DNA of 64,000 nt from Heliomicrobium modesticaldum Ice1 (GTDB lineage: Bacteria; Bacillota; Desulfitobacteriia; Heliobacteriales; Heliobacteriaceae). Positions 49,097 to 58,577 of this stretch are shown here, piece after piece. Location: positions 847,501 to 911,500 of the forward strand of contig NC_010337.2 in assembly GCF_000019165.1 (NCBI RefSeq), written 5' to 3'. Positions within the stretch are counted from its first letter, which is position 1. Every line of letters begins with the position of its first letter. Under the pieces are notes generated by a model that had not been told where the DNA came from, ran no database searches, and saw only the letters and a list, made by a program, of their open reading frames with translations. Both the position numbers and the translations under genes were made by a program.

Positions 49097-50338
49097 TCAG
49101 GCGTAGAGCGGGAAACGGGCGCAGAGCGCGTCCACGATGGCGACAGCCTTTTGCATGGCTCCCTCACTGCCGTCAGAGAGGCACAGGTGGATCGCTTCGG
49201 CCACCTGATCCATGGCGGCTTCATCCATGCCCCGGCTCGTCGCGGCCGGCGTGCCGATACGGATACCGCTGGTGACGAAGGGGCTCTGCGGATCGAAGGG
49301 GATCGCGTTCTTATTGACCGTAATTCGGCACTCGTCGAGCCGCTTTTCCGCTTCCTTGCCGGTCAGCTGCTTGTTGCGCAGGTCGACGAGCATCAGGTGG
49401 TTGTCGGTGCCGCCGGAGACGAGTTGGAAGCCTCGGTCGGTCAGGCCTTTGGCGAGGGCGGCGGCGTTGGCGGCGATCTGCTTCTGATACGCCGTGAAGG
49501 CCGGCGCCATGGCCTCTTGGAAGGCGACGGCCTTGGCAGCGATGATGTGCATCAAGGGACCGCCCTGCAGGCCGGGGAAAATGGCCTTGTCGACCTTGGC
49601 GGCCCACTCCTGTTTACAAAGGATCATGCCGCCGCGGGGACCGCGCAGCGTCTTGTGGGTGGTGGTGGTGACAAACTCGGCGTAAGGAACGGGCGAGGGA
49701 TGCAGTCCCGCCGCCACCAGGCCGGCGATGTGGGCCATATCGACCATCAGCATGGCCCCGACCTCGTCGGCGATGGCCCGGAAGCGGGCAAAATCGAGCA
49801 CACGCGGGTAAGCGCTGGCGCCGGCGACGATCAATTTGGGCTTCGTCTCCCGGGCGATGCGCGCCACCTCGTCATAGTCGATCCGACCCGTATGTGCGTC
49901 GACGCCGTAGGCGACGAAGCGGAAGTACTTCCCCGATATGTTGACAGGCGAACCGTGGGTGAGATGGCCGCCGTGGGCGAGATTCATGCCCAAAACCGTA
50001 TCGCCCGGTTCGAGGCAGGCGAAGTAGACGCCCATGTTGGCGTTAGCGCCCGAGTGGGGCTGCACATTGGCGTGTTCGGCACCGAAGAGCCGCTTGGCCC
50101 GCTCGATGGCCAGCCTTTCCACCTGGTCGACGAATTCGCAGCCGCCGTAGTAGCGTTTTCCCGGATACCCCTCGGCATACTTGTTCGTCAATACGCTGCC
50201 GGCCGCTTCCATGACGGCCTCGCTGACGAAGTTCTCTGAAGCGATCAGCTCAATGTTGTTTTTCTGGCGCTTCTTTTCCCGGTCCATGGCGGCCGCCACT
50301 TCAGGGTCGACCTGGTGCAGATGCTTCCATTCACTCAC
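49097..50338 (-). CDS. glyA: Serine hydroxymethyltransferase
   Basis: GlyA interconverts serine and glycine, charging tetrahydrofolate with one-carbon units. The 413-residue PLP enzyme has [11 protein letters not shown], the [20 protein letters not shown] loop and the PLP lysine Lys229 in [14 protein letters not shown]. It lies upstream of upp, the arrangement of many Firmicutes. Confidence 0.97.
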   Translation of the reverse strand: MSEWKHLHQVDPEVAAAMDREKKRQKNNIELIASENFVSEAVMEAAGSVLTNKYAEGYPGKRYYGGCEFVDQVERLAIERAKRLFGAEHANVQPHSGANANMGVYFACLEPGDTVLGMNLAHGGHLTHGSPVNISGKYFRFVAYGVDAHTGRIDYDEVARIARETKPKLIVAGASAYPRVLDFARFRAIADEVGAMLMVDMAHIAGLVAAGLHPSPVPYAEFVTTTTHKTLRGPRGGMILCKQEWAAKVDKAIFPGLQGGPLMHIIAAKAVAFQEAMAPAFTAYQKQIAANAAALAKGLTDRGFQLVSGGTDNHLMLVDLRNKQLTGKEAEKRLDECRITVNKNAIPFDPQSPFVTSGIRIGTPAATSRGMDEAAMDQVAEAIHLCLSDGSEGAMQKAVAIVDALCARFPLYA

Positions 50339-50430
50339 GAAAATGCTGCCTCCAATATATCATTTTTCTTCAGGCCCTTTGACAGGCCTGTCGCCTGCGA
50401 GCCCCGTAAAAAGAGCTTTCCTCGCCGATT

Positions 50431-50970
50431 TTATCGATAACAAGCCCGCTCCCCGCCGATCAGCTTCGGCCGTGTCCGAGCCGCTGTCAGCCGCGCTTCG
50501 CCGATCTGCCGGATCGACAGGCGGACAGGCACGGCGACGGCGCGCAGGTGCATCCCGATCAGCGTCTCACCGATGTCCAGACCGGCGTGGGCGCGGATCG
50601 CCTCGACGACGACAGGCCGGGAGAAATGCGCCATCGCCCGAGCCGCCAGCGAGCCGCCCGCCTTGGCCACAGGCCGTACGGAGACCTCCTCCAGTTCCCG
50701 GTGCAATTGCAACATCTCCTGCTCCACGACGAGGGCGCGGTTGAGGTGTTCACAACACTGGATCGCCAGGTAGACGCCCTTGGGGGTCGTCACTGAACGG
50801 AGCGCCGTCAGGATCTCTTCGGCGACGGCTTCCGACCCTTTCGTGCCGATGGCCGCTCCGATCACCTCAGAGGTGCTGCAGCCGACGACCAGGATCTGCG
50901 TCGGTTGCAGGTTTGCCGCCTGCAACAGCTCTGTGGCGGCAGCGGTCACCTGCGCCCCGATGCCGGTCAT
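50431..50970 (-). CDS. ywlG: YwlG/UPF0340 family protein
   Basis: The 179-residue protein matches the DUF436/UPF0340 (YwlG) family by ILVVGCSTSEVIGAAIGTKG and AIQCCEHLNRALVVE; its function is unknown. It overlaps rpiB by four bases and lies in the conserved ywlC-D-E-F-G-glyA order of Bacillus. Confidence 0.88.
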   Translation of the reverse strand: MTGIGAQVTAAATELLQAANLQPTQILVVGCSTSEVIGAAIGTKGSEAVAEEILTALRSVTTPKGVYLAIQCCEHLNRALVVEQEMLQLHRELEEVSVRPVAKAGGSLAARAMAHFSRPVVVEAIRAHAGLDIGETLIGMHLRAVAVPVRLSIRQIGEARLTAARTRPKLIGGERACYR

Positions 50971-51437
50971 TTTACCGTCCCCTGCCCCTCGATGGCCCGC
51001 AGCATGTCCACCCGCCGGGCATGCCTGCCGCCGGCAAAAGCCGACGAAAGGAAAGCCGCCACGATGTCCCGGGCCAAGCCGGGACCGATCACCCTCGCCC
51101 CCAGAGCGAGTACGTTGGCGTCATTATGTTCCCGCGCCATGCGCGCCGAAAAGGTGTCGCCGCAGAGGGCGGCGCGGATGCCGGGAACCTTGTTGGCGGC
51201 GATAGAGATGCCGATCCCCGTGCCGCAGATGACGATGCCGAAATCGGCTTCCCCCTCGACAACCGCTTTGGCTACCTTGACGCCAAATTCGGGGTAATCG
51301 ACCGATTCCTCGGAAAAGGTTCCCTTATCGATGACCTCGGGCTTGACGCCTGCCAGTTCTATCTCCTCCGCCAGAAAAGCCCCGATATCCTCTTTCATCC
51401 GGAACCCGCCGTGGTCGCTGCCAATGGCGATCTTCAT
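50967..51437 (-). CDS. rpiB: Ribose 5-phosphate isomerase B
   Basis: RpiB interconverts ribose-5-phosphate and ribulose-5-phosphate. The 156-residue enzyme has SDHGGF (N-terminal), the IVICGTGIGISIAANK loop with the catalytic Cys, and DTFSARMAREHNDANVLALG. It is translationally coupled to ywlG. Confidence 0.95.
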   Translation of the reverse strand: MKIAIGSDHGGFRMKEDIGAFLAEEIELAGVKPEVIDKGTFSEESVDYPEFGVKVAKAVVEGEADFGIVICGTGIGISIAANKVPGIRAALCGDTFSARMAREHNDANVLALGARVIGPGLARDIVAAFLSSAFAGGRHARRVDMLRAIEGQGTVK

Positions 51438-51467
51438 TGCTTCTCACTCCAACGTCGCTTTTTCTCC

Positions 51468-51953
51468 TCAAAAACCATCCGTTGGCCGCCGTCCAACGAT
51501 AGTTTCCATGATCCGATGCAGGGCTTTGCGCAGCGCCCCTTCGATCTCGCCGGCGTTTTGTTGATAGGCCTGCTCGTCCATCCCGAAGGGATCGGCGATA
51601 TCGCCGGCGCCGCCGGCGTACTCTTTCAGGGTAAAGACCTTGGCGGCCTGCTCCGGCGCCATCTGCACCACCCGATCGCGGTGACTGCCGGTCATGGTCA
51701 ACACCAGATCGGCTTCCCGGATCATGCTCGGCGTGAGAGACGCAGCTGCATGGCCGTCCAGGTTGAGCCCGCGGTCGGCCATCACCTTGCGGGCATGAAC
51801 AGACGCTGGCGCCCCCGGCCACGCCGAGATGCCGGCCGAAAGGACACGGATCTGCGCCGCTTGGCCCATTTCGGCCAAAAGCGCATCGGCGATCGCCTTG
51901 GCCATAGGGCTGCGGCAGGTGTTGCCGGTGCATACGAACAACAAGGTGAACAA
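51468..51953 (-). CDS. ywlE: Low-molecular-weight phosphatase, probably protein-arginine phosphatase YwlE
   Basis: The 161-residue protein has the phosphatase P-loop CTGNTCRSPMA (Cys8, Arg14) and an Asp-Pro-Phe loop (DIADPFG) holding the general acid. The Thr in the CTGNTCRS signature is characteristic of arginine phosphatases of the YwlE type, whereas tyrosine phosphatases usually have Ile or Leu there. It sits between mntP and rpiB, as in Bacillus. Arginine phosphatase identity is inferred from the loop. Confidence 0.88.
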   Translation of the reverse strand: MFTLLFVCTGNTCRSPMAKAIADALLAEMGQAAQIRVLSAGISAWPGAPASVHARKVMADRGLNLDGHAAASLTPSMIREADLVLTMTGSHRDRVVQMAPEQAAKVFTLKEYAGGAGDIADPFGMDEQAYQQNAGEIEGALRKALHRIMETIVGRRPTDGF

Positions 51954-51980
51954 TCGGCATCCCTCCGGACTTGGCTGACC

Positions 51981-52622
51981 TTAACCAGGACTGGCGCTTC
52001 CAAGCAAAAGCTTAATCCCAATACCTAATAAAATCAAGCCTCCCGCCAGTTGCGCCGTCGCGCCGAGCATCCGGCTCACCTGCTGCCCGATCCGGCAACC
52101 TGCCACCGTCATGATCCCGGCAACAACGCCAAAGGTCAGCACCGTCGGGAGCAGCTGCGCCCCCACCGTGCCGAGGGAAAAACCTACGCTCAAGGCGTCC
52201 ATGCTGACGGCCGCCCCGATGACAACCAGTTCCCAGCGCGTCGGCGCGAAAAGACGCCCGCCGACGATGGCACCGGCGCCGACGATGGCGCCGCCACCTG
52301 AACCGTTGCCCCGACGCCGGGGGACGCTCACGGGAAAGGCAGGCCCTTCCCGCTTCTCCTTCCAGGCATGATAGATCATCCGTCCGCCCAAAAAAAAGAG
52401 CACCGCTGCGCCGATGAAACTGGCCAGACGGCCCACGACCAAGCCGAGGGCGCTCCCGGCCAAGATGCCGAACCAGGGCATGAAGATGTGAAAGAGCGCG
52501 ACGACAAGCCCGAGCATGAAGGCGTCGCGGCGGCGCACCCCTTCCATGCCGATGCCGAGGGCCATGGAAAAGGCATCAGCGCCCAACCCCACCGCAAGCA
52601 CACCCAAGGTCCAATAGGTCAT
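51981..52622 (-). CDS. mntP: Manganese efflux pump MntP
   Basis: The 213-residue protein has six predicted membrane helices in two DUF204 halves, each with acidic helix residues (GADAFSMALGIG, MDALSVGFSLG). ATG 52622 follows GGAGG by seven bases; an upstream in-frame ATG 52676 lacks a site. MntP exports Mn2+. The loop between halves is Gly-rich. No manganese riboswitch was recognised in the short upstream gap. Confidence 0.93.
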   Translation of the reverse strand: MTYWTLGVLAVGLGADAFSMALGIGMEGVRRRDAFMLGLVVALFHIFMPWFGILAGSALGLVVGRLASFIGAAVLFFLGGRMIYHAWKEKREGPAFPVSVPRRRGNGSGGGAIVGAGAIVGGRLFAPTRWELVVIGAAVSMDALSVGFSLGTVGAQLLPTVLTFGVVAGIMTVAGCRIGQQVSRMLGATAQLAGGLILLGIGIKLLLGSASPG

Positions 52623-52718
52623 TCCCCAACCTCCACTTCGCCGGAATTCGCCCGGAACCATGGAACGCCAAGCCATGCTATGTTATATGCCTTGGAAAGG
52701 GGGACGAGAAGAAGGCCT

Positions 52719-53987
52719 TCATCCCGGCCAGCGGCGCCCTCCGGCTGCTTTCTCCAGGCGGTTCATCAACGCCGAGCCGATGCCCCGATGCGGATAAGTT
52801 TCGGCGACAATCCGAGCTACAGTCGTCTGATCGAAGGCGCGGATCGCCCCAAAGAGGCGCCGAGCCACCGTCGCTAAGTCTTCCCGAGAACCGGTCAGAC
52901 GAACCACCCATTTCTCTCCATGACCGGCATCGCCACACTGCTGAAGCATCGGCTCGATCCTGCGGTAGGTATCTTCAGAGATCAACAATCCTGTCGGACC
53001 GGCGTCATCGCCTCGTTCCGCAGAAGGAGAGAGCAGCCGGCGCAGCGCCTCCACCTGCCCTTCCCAGCCCCCGTCGAGCAGGTAGAGGGGCGCCCTGGGC
53101 GCATAATGGACATACTTCATACCCGGAGAAGGCGGCACAAAGTCCCCCGCTCCGCCGCCGGGCTCAACATCCCCGTCACAGCAAAACGCCTCAGCTGCCT
53201 CATTCGTACCGGCGACAGCGTCGGTGCCGGCGACAGCGTCAGTACCGGCGACAGCGTCAGTGCCGGCGACAGCGTCAGTGCCGGCGACAGCGCCGGTGCC
53301 TTCGCCGAGGCGCTCCGCCGCGAAGGCCGTCCGCACAGGCAGCCCCAGCGCTTCGATCATCTCCCGCGTCACACCGCCGGGCCGCAGGATCACCGCCACA
53401 TCGCCCGTGGCGTCGACGACGGTCGACTCCAACCCGAGGTCGCAGTCCCCCCCGTCGACGATACCATCGATGCGCCCCCCCAGATCCTCCCATACATGGG
53501 CGGCCGTCGTCGGACTCGGCCTGCCGGAACGATTGGCCGACGGGGCGGCGACAGGCGTCCCTGCCTCGCCGATCAGCGCCCGGGCGACAGGATGGGAAGG
53601 CATGCGGACTGCCACCGTCGCCAGCCCGGCCGTCACCACAGCGGGAATCTGCGGCGACGCGGGCAGCACCAGGGTGAGCGGACCCGGCCAAAAGCGTTCG
53701 GCGAGACGCCGCGCCAACGCAGGGAAGCCGACGGTGAGCCTCGCCACATCGTCCCTATCGGCGATATGGACGATCAGCGGATTGTCGGACGGACGCCCTT
53801 TGGCGGTGAAGATCGCCGCCACCGCCTCAGCCTGTAGCGCGTCGGCGCCCAGACCGTAGACCGTCTCCGTCGGAAAAGCGACGAGGCCGCCGGCTTGCAG
53901 GCAGGCGGCGGCTTCGCGCAGCCCTTCCGCAGACACTTGGCGCGGGTCGACGCGCCAGATCTTTGTATCCTTAAAATCCCGTGCCAT
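52719..53987 (-). CDS. ywlC: L-threonylcarbamoyladenylate synthase (YwlC/Sua5), with an in-frame repeat
   Basis: The enzyme makes threonylcarbamoyl-AMP for the t6A tRNA modification. The 422-residue protein has the YrdC domain (about 15-200; FPTETVYGLGADAL, FTAKGRPSDNPLIVHI, ANRSGRPSPTTAAHV), a linker and a C-terminal Sua5 domain (about 290-420; GMKYVHYAPRAPLYLLDGG). The linker contains the sequence AGTDAV repeated four times, encoded by 18-bp tandem repeats at 53208-53300, and so is longer than usual. The start at ATG 53987 gives a plausible N-terminus. Confidence 0.93.
   Translation of the reverse strand: MARDFKDTKIWRVDPRQVSAEGLREAAACLQAGGLVAFPTETVYGLGADALQAEAVAAIFTAKGRPSDNPLIVHIADRDDVARLTVGFPALARRLAERFWPGPLTLVLPASPQIPAVVTAGLATVAVRMPSHPVARALIGEAGTPVAAPSANRSGRPSPTTAAHVWEDLGGRIDGIVDGGDCDLGLESTVVDATGDVAVILRPGGVTREMIEALGLPVRTAFAAERLGEGTGAVAGTDAVAGTDAVAGTDAVAGTDAVAGTNEAAEAFCCDGDVEPGGGAGDFVPPSPGMKYVHYAPRAPLYLLDGGWEGQVEALRRLLSPSAERGDDAGPTGLLISEDTYRRIEPMLQQCGDAGHGEKWVVRLTGSREDLATVARRLFGAIRAFDQTTVARIVAETYPHRGIGSALMNRLEKAAGGRRWPG
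53208..53300. repeat. 18-bp tandem repeat inside ywlC
   Basis: About five copies of GCCGGCGACAGCGTCAGT (single-base variants) are in frame and encode a run of AGTDAV units in the YrdC-Sua5 linker. Because 18 is a multiple of three, unit gain or loss keeps the frame. Confidence 0.9.
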
Positions 53988-54109
53988 CGCTCAACGTCCC
54001 CCTCCAAAGCGCCATCGCGCTCACCCAGTGACTTCATCAACGCCGCATCCCTATTGCAGAAAAGAGGCCCGCCCCCTTCGCCCCTATCCCTTTGACGACC
54101 GAGAGGATT

Positions 54110-55003
54110 TCAGCGCTCCTTTCCTCCCGGCCAGACAGCAGTCACCACCCGGTCATGGCCTTGCCCGTCACGAATGAGCCCGATGTCTCTAAAGCCCTGC
54201 GCCGCGAAGAGACTGCTCACGGCCTCTCCCTGATTGTAACCGATCTCCAGCGCGACAAACCCGCCCGGCTCCAGGACGAGACCGGCCTTAAAGGCGAGAC
54301 GGCGATAGAGGTCCAGACCGTCTTCCCCGCCGTCCAGGGCCAGCTTCGGTTCAAAGCCGGCCACCTCCCGCTGCAGCGACGGAATGTGCCCCGACGGAAT
54401 ATAGGGGGGATTGGAGAGGACTGCCTTCAGGCGGATGGCGGCATCGATGGCCGGATCCAGCAGATCGCCCCGGGCAAAGCGGATCTGCCCGGCCACGCCG
54501 TGCCGTTTGGCATTTTGACGGGCCACAGCCAGAGCCGCCTCCGAAAGGTCTGTCGCCAGCACCTGCAACCGAGGGCGCTCCCGGGCCATCGCCACAGCGA
54601 TAGCGCCCGACCCGACGCCTACATCAGCGATCCACGCCGTCCTGTCCTGCCGTCCCAGCAGGGCCAGCGCCGTCTCGACGAGCAACTCCGTTTCCGGCCG
54701 GGGAATGAGCACCGCCGGTGTGACCGCAAAATCGAGGCCCCAAAACTCCTGCCGCCCGGTGATGTATTGGAGGGGACATCCGGTCAACCGTCTTTGGATC
54801 AGTTCACCGAGCCGTGCCTGTTGAGCGTCCGTGAGCTGATCTCGCAGCATCGCGAGCAACCCTGCCCGGCTGACGCCGAGTCCATAAGCGAGCAACACCT
54901 CCGCCTCCAGACGGGGCGATGGGATCTCGCTTTGCGTAAAAAAAGAAACCGCCGCCTGCAGAGCTTCCCCAACAGTCGCCGGCTTCCATTCCCATCGATC
55001 CAT
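54110..55003 (-). CDS. prmC: Peptide chain release factor N5-glutamine methyltransferase
   Basis: PrmC methylates the Gln of the GGQ motif in release factors. The 297-residue enzyme has an N-terminal helical domain, the SAM-binding motif IADVGVGSGAIAVAMA and the catalytic VLSNPPYIPSGHI motif. It starts six bases after prfA, its substrate gene. Confidence 0.95.
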   Translation of the reverse strand: MDRWEWKPATVGEALQAAVSFFTQSEIPSPRLEAEVLLAYGLGVSRAGLLAMLRDQLTDAQQARLGELIQRRLTGCPLQYITGRQEFWGLDFAVTPAVLIPRPETELLVETALALLGRQDRTAWIADVGVGSGAIAVAMARERPRLQVLATDLSEAALAVARQNAKRHGVAGQIRFARGDLLDPAIDAAIRLKAVLSNPPYIPSGHIPSLQREVAGFEPKLALDGGEDGLDLYRRLAFKAGLVLEPGGFVALEIGYNQGEAVSSLFAAQGFRDIGLIRDGQGHDRVVTAVWPGGKER

Positions 55004-55009
55004 CTCTCT

Positions 55010-56074
55010 TTACTCCATCGTCTTCAGCTTTTCCGCCTGATCGGTCGTGATCAAGGCGTCCAGCAGCTCGTCCAGATCACCGTCGAGGATCGTTTCCAGC
55101 CGGTGCAGCGTCAGACCGATGCGGTGATCGGTCACACGCCCCTGGGGAAAGTTGTAGGTGCGGATCCGCTCGGAGCGGTCGCCTGAGCCGACCATGGACT
55201 TGCGCGCGCTGGCCATTTCGCCGTGCTGCTCCTCCCGGGCCTTCTCCAGCAGGCGCGCCCGCAGCACCCGCATCGCCTTCTCGCGGTTTTTGAGCTGTGA
55301 CTTCTCATCCTGGCAGGAGACAACAATGCCCGTGGGCAGGTGGGTGATCCGCACAGCCGACTCGGTCTTGTTGACGTGCTGGCCGCCGGCGCCCGACGAG
55401 CAGAAGACATCGATGCGCAACTCGTTCGGGTTGACCTCGATCTCCACTTCCTCCGCCTCAGGCAGCACGGCCACCGTAGCCGCCGAGGTGTGGATGCGGC
55501 CGCTTGACTCCGTCGCCGGCACCCGCTGCACGCGATGGACGCCCGATTCGAACTTCAGCTTGGAAAAAGCGCCCTGGCCTTCGATGAGGACGATCACTTC
55601 TTTGAAACCGCCGATGTCGGTGTAGTTAGCCGAGAGCAGCTCCGTCCGCCAACCCTGCCGGTCAGCAAAGCGGCTGTACATGCGATAGAGGTCGCCGGCG
55701 AACAGCGCCGCTTCCTCGCCGCCGGTGCCGGCGCGGATCTCGATGATGACGTTCTTATCATCATTGGGGTCCTTCGGCAGCAGCAGGACCTTCAACCGTT
55801 GTTCCAGTTCCTCCTTGCGGGCTAAGAGTTCGTCCAGTTCCAGCGAGGCCATCTCCTGCAATTCCGGATCGGACTCAGCGAGCATCGCCCGGGCGTCGTC
55901 GATCCCTTGCAGGACGCCCTTGTACGCCCGAAAGGTGTCGACGATCTCCGTCATCCCGGCCTGTTGCTTGGCATGGCGCTGCCAGCGCGTCTGGTCCTGG
56001 ATGATCTCCGGGTCGCTGAGCAACTGGGTCAACTCGTCGTACTTTTGTTCGATAATTTCCAATTTATCAATCAT
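55010..56074 (-). CDS. prfA: Peptide chain release factor 1
   Basis: RF1 ends translation at UAA and UAG. The 354-residue protein has the codon-recognition tripeptide PAT (186-188) and the catalytic GGQ (230-232, in [13 protein letters not shown]). Length and motifs are normal. The pair prfA-prmC is conserved. Confidence 0.97.
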
Positions 56075-56102
56075 CGGTGTTCACCTGTCGCATTTCTTAT
56101 TG

Positions 56103-57068
56103 TCAACCGGCCCCGCCCGCTGCCGTGCAGGCCGCTGCGGGCTCCTCTTCTGCAGCTCCTTTCCGGCGCTGGAAACACCCTTCCTTGACAGTCACATCCA
56201 AAGATGGAGCCGCCTGGGGAAGGACAGCCTGAAGCGCCCGGATGGCCACCTCGACCTGCTGGTCGTCGGGCTCCCGCGTCGTCATCCGCTGCAGCCAGAG
56301 GCCGGGCTGGATGAAGAGGCGCATCAGCCAGAAGCGGCGATAACGCCCGGAGAGCTTGATGATCTCGTAGCTGATACCGGCGACAAAAGGAACAAGTCCC
56401 AGCCGGTAGATCACCTTCCAAAAGAGCGTAGCATCAGGCAGCAGGGAAAAGGCAAAGATTTTAATGACCATGACGAAGAGCAGGAAACTGGTTCCGCAGC
56501 GCGGATGCAAGGTCGTCTGACGCTGGGCATTAGCGACCGTCAGCTCTTCCCCCGCCTCATAGGCGTGGATCACCTTGTGCTCGGCGCCGTGGTATTGAAA
56601 GACCCGCTGAATGTCGGGCATACGCGAAATCGCGGCGATGTAACCGAAAAAAATGGCGATCCGGACAAAACCTTCGATCACGTTTTGGAAAAAGAGGTTA
56701 GGAACCATCTGACGGGTCAAGTGAGCCGCCGCCGTCGGCAAAAAGATGAACAGGCCGGCGCCAAGGACCATGGACACGGCGACGGTGGCCGTGATCTCCC
56801 AAGGGGTAAGCTCCTCTTCCTCCTCTTCTGTCGCCTTGCCGGCCGAAAAGGAGAGGGCCTTGATCCCCAGGATCAGCGCGTCCAACAGCGCCCCTGTTCC
56901 GCGAAGGATCGGGGTTCTCATGAGGGCACCATTCATCCACGATGCCACCGGCCGCTTCTCAGTGACGATCTCCCCATTGGGACAGCGGACTGCGATGGCC
57001 ATCTCATCGGGACCACGCATCATGACCCCTTCAATGACGGCCTGGCCGCCATATTGAAAATTCCCCAT
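56103..57068 (-). CDS. DUF1385 membrane protein
   Basis: ATG 57068 follows GGGGGAGAAG. The 321-residue protein has the DUF1385 opening YGGQAVIEGVMMRGP and several membrane helices (about 110-200), with conserved FQYHGAEHKVIHAYE and HPRCGTSFLLFVMVIKIFA. The family (YqhQ-like) has no assigned function but sits near prfA in many Firmicutes. Confidence 0.85.
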   Translation of the reverse strand: MGNFQYGGQAVIEGVMMRGPDEMAIAVRCPNGEIVTEKRPVASWMNGALMRTPILRGTGALLDALILGIKALSFSAGKATEEEEEELTPWEITATVAVSMVLGAGLFIFLPTAAAHLTRQMVPNLFFQNVIEGFVRIAIFFGYIAAISRMPDIQRVFQYHGAEHKVIHAYEAGEELTVANAQRQTTLHPRCGTSFLLFVMVIKIFAFSLLPDATLFWKVIYRLGLVPFVAGISYEIIKLSGRYRRFWLMRLFIQPGLWLQRMTTREPDDQQVEVAIRALQAVLPQAAPSLDVTVKEGCFQRRKGAAEEEPAAACTAAGGAG

Positions 57069-57123
57069 CCACTTCTCCCCCGATAGAAAAAGAGCAGAGC
57101 TTAGGCAGGCTCTGCTAGGCAGT

Positions 57124-57321
57124 TTATAGACCGTACTTTTTCTTAAACCGATCCACCCGGCCGCCGACTTCAACTGTACGGCTTTTGCCGGTGAAAAAAG
57201 GATGGCATTTGGAGCAAACGTCCACTTTGATCTCTTTGCGGGTCGATGTCGTTTCAAAAGACTCGCCGCAGGCGCAATGCACTTTCGCCCGGTGCACTTG
57301 CGGATGGATGCCTTCTTTCAC
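57124..57321 (-). CDS. rpmE: 50S ribosomal protein L31
   Basis: The start GTG 57321 is preceded by GAGGTGA and gives a 65-residue protein with the usual KEGIHPQ opening; a TTG at 57342 is also in frame. Four Cys (CACGE and CSKCH) make this the zinc-binding C+ form of L31. The C- form induced under zinc limitation is not in the window. Confidence 0.95.
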
Positions 57322-57459
57322 AGGGCTCACCTCTTTCCCCAAGACCGGAACGCGGAACCGGTCAGACTATGGCTCTCAGTAACAAAGGAGATTATACCAT
57401 AGCCCAAAGAATGGCGCAAGAAAAATGATCCCTGCCATGTCAGGCTTTTCGGCCCCCTT

Positions 57460-58281
57460 TTACAGGTCGGCAGAAGCGCCGCGCAGATACGCCGCCGGGT
57501 TGACGGCTCGGCTGTCCAGGCGGACCTCAAAGTGCAGATGGGGCCCTGTGGCCACACCGGTTGCGCCTACTTGCGCGATCGGCCGCCCTCGTTCCACGCG
57601 CTCCCCTTCGTTCACCAGGATCTTGCTGCTGTGGGCATACAGGGTCGCCACCCCGAAGGGGTGTTCGATGATCACCGTCTGACCGTAGACAGCCTTCCAC
57701 CCGGCGAAGACGACGCGACCCCGTTGGGCGGCCCGGATCGTCTCGCCCTTGTCGGCGGCGATATCGATCCCGTGATGGAAGACGCCCCTCCGGGGACCAT
57801 AGGGGGATGTGACGGTCCCCTCCAGCGGCGTCACGAGGGAGGACAGGATAGCCCCCCTGGACGGGTTGCCGCCATCAGTATCGCGGCGCCCCTCACAGAA
57901 GGCGGGATCGCCCGACAGGGGCAGGCGCAGCGGCTGCCCCGGCTGCAACAGGCCGGTCTTCAGCCCGTTCATTTCCTGCAATTGGGCGACGGAGAAGCCG
58001 TAGATGCGCGCAATGCCGTAGAGCGTCTCTCCCGGAGCGACGCGGTGCAAGGTCCATCGCTCGGCGGCGCCTTCGGCAGGGCGAACGGACAGCCCTTCGG
58101 CAGCCGTCGGTCCCGGTGCCGTCTTCGCCTCATACACCAAGTCGCCTTTTAACAAGCGCCAAAGGTCGCCTTCGGCGGCAAAGCCGGCGCCGGGGAGCGG
58201 GAGCAGACAAAAGAGCAGCGTGAAAAGCAAGAGACGGTAGACCCCCCCGGGGTGCCTGCCGTCTCTTTGCATCGGGGTCAT
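57460..58281 (-). CDS. Secreted M23 metallopeptidase with LysM domain
   Basis: The 273-residue protein has a signal peptide (about 1-36), one LysM domain (about 79-122: [27 protein letters not shown]) for peptidoglycan binding, and a LytM/M23 domain (about 155-260) with zinc ligands in HHGIDIA and PHLHFEV. It cleaves peptide cross-bridges of peptidoglycan. A GAGGTGAT site precedes ATG 58281. The domain pair resembles SpoIIQ-like and other wall hydrolases; I do not assign a sporulation role. Confidence 0.92.
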   Translation of the reverse strand: MTPMQRDGRHPGGVYRLLLFTLLFCLLPLPGAGFAAEGDLWRLLKGDLVYEAKTAPGPTAAEGLSVRPAEGAAERWTLHRVAPGETLYGIARIYGFSVAQLQEMNGLKTGLLQPGQPLRLPLSGDPAFCEGRRDTDGGNPSRGAILSSLVTPLEGTVTSPYGPRRGVFHHGIDIAADKGETIRAAQRGRVVFAGWKAVYGQTVIIEHPFGVATLYAHSSKILVNEGERVERGRPIAQVGATGVATGPHLHFEVRLDSRAVNPAAYLRGASADL

Positions 58282-58539
58282 AAAAAAGTATCACCTCAGA
58301 ATCCTTTACGGTCCATCGGGTAGTCTAACCGAAAACCGCGCCGGCTATTCGAGGCTACCAACCGGCATCGCCCGGGATGCCGCCAATTCCGTCACCGTCT
58401 AACCGAAAACCGCGCCGGCTGTTCGAGGCTACCAACCGGCATCGTCCGGGATGCCGCCAATTCCGTCACCGTCTAACCGAAAACCGCGCCGGCTGTTCGA
58501 GGCTACCAACCGGCATCGCCCGGGATGCCGCCAATTCCG
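58282..58539. other. Repeat-filled region downstream of the DUF2062 gene
   Basis: Apart from the leader of the M23 gene, this region is three copies of a 74-bp repeat whose last part overlaps the DUF2062 coding end. No other gene was found. Confidence 0.85.
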
Positions 58540-58577
58540 TCACCGTCTAACCGAAAACCGCGCCGGCTGTTCGAGGT
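58323..58577. repeat. 74-bp tandem repeat, about 3.4 copies
   Basis: Copies begin at 58323, 58397, 58471 and 58545 (partial) with two or three base differences. The partial copy is the coding 3' end of the DUF2062 gene (ending with codons for EQPARFSVRR and the stop). The array may have arisen by duplicating the gene end. Confidence 0.9.
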
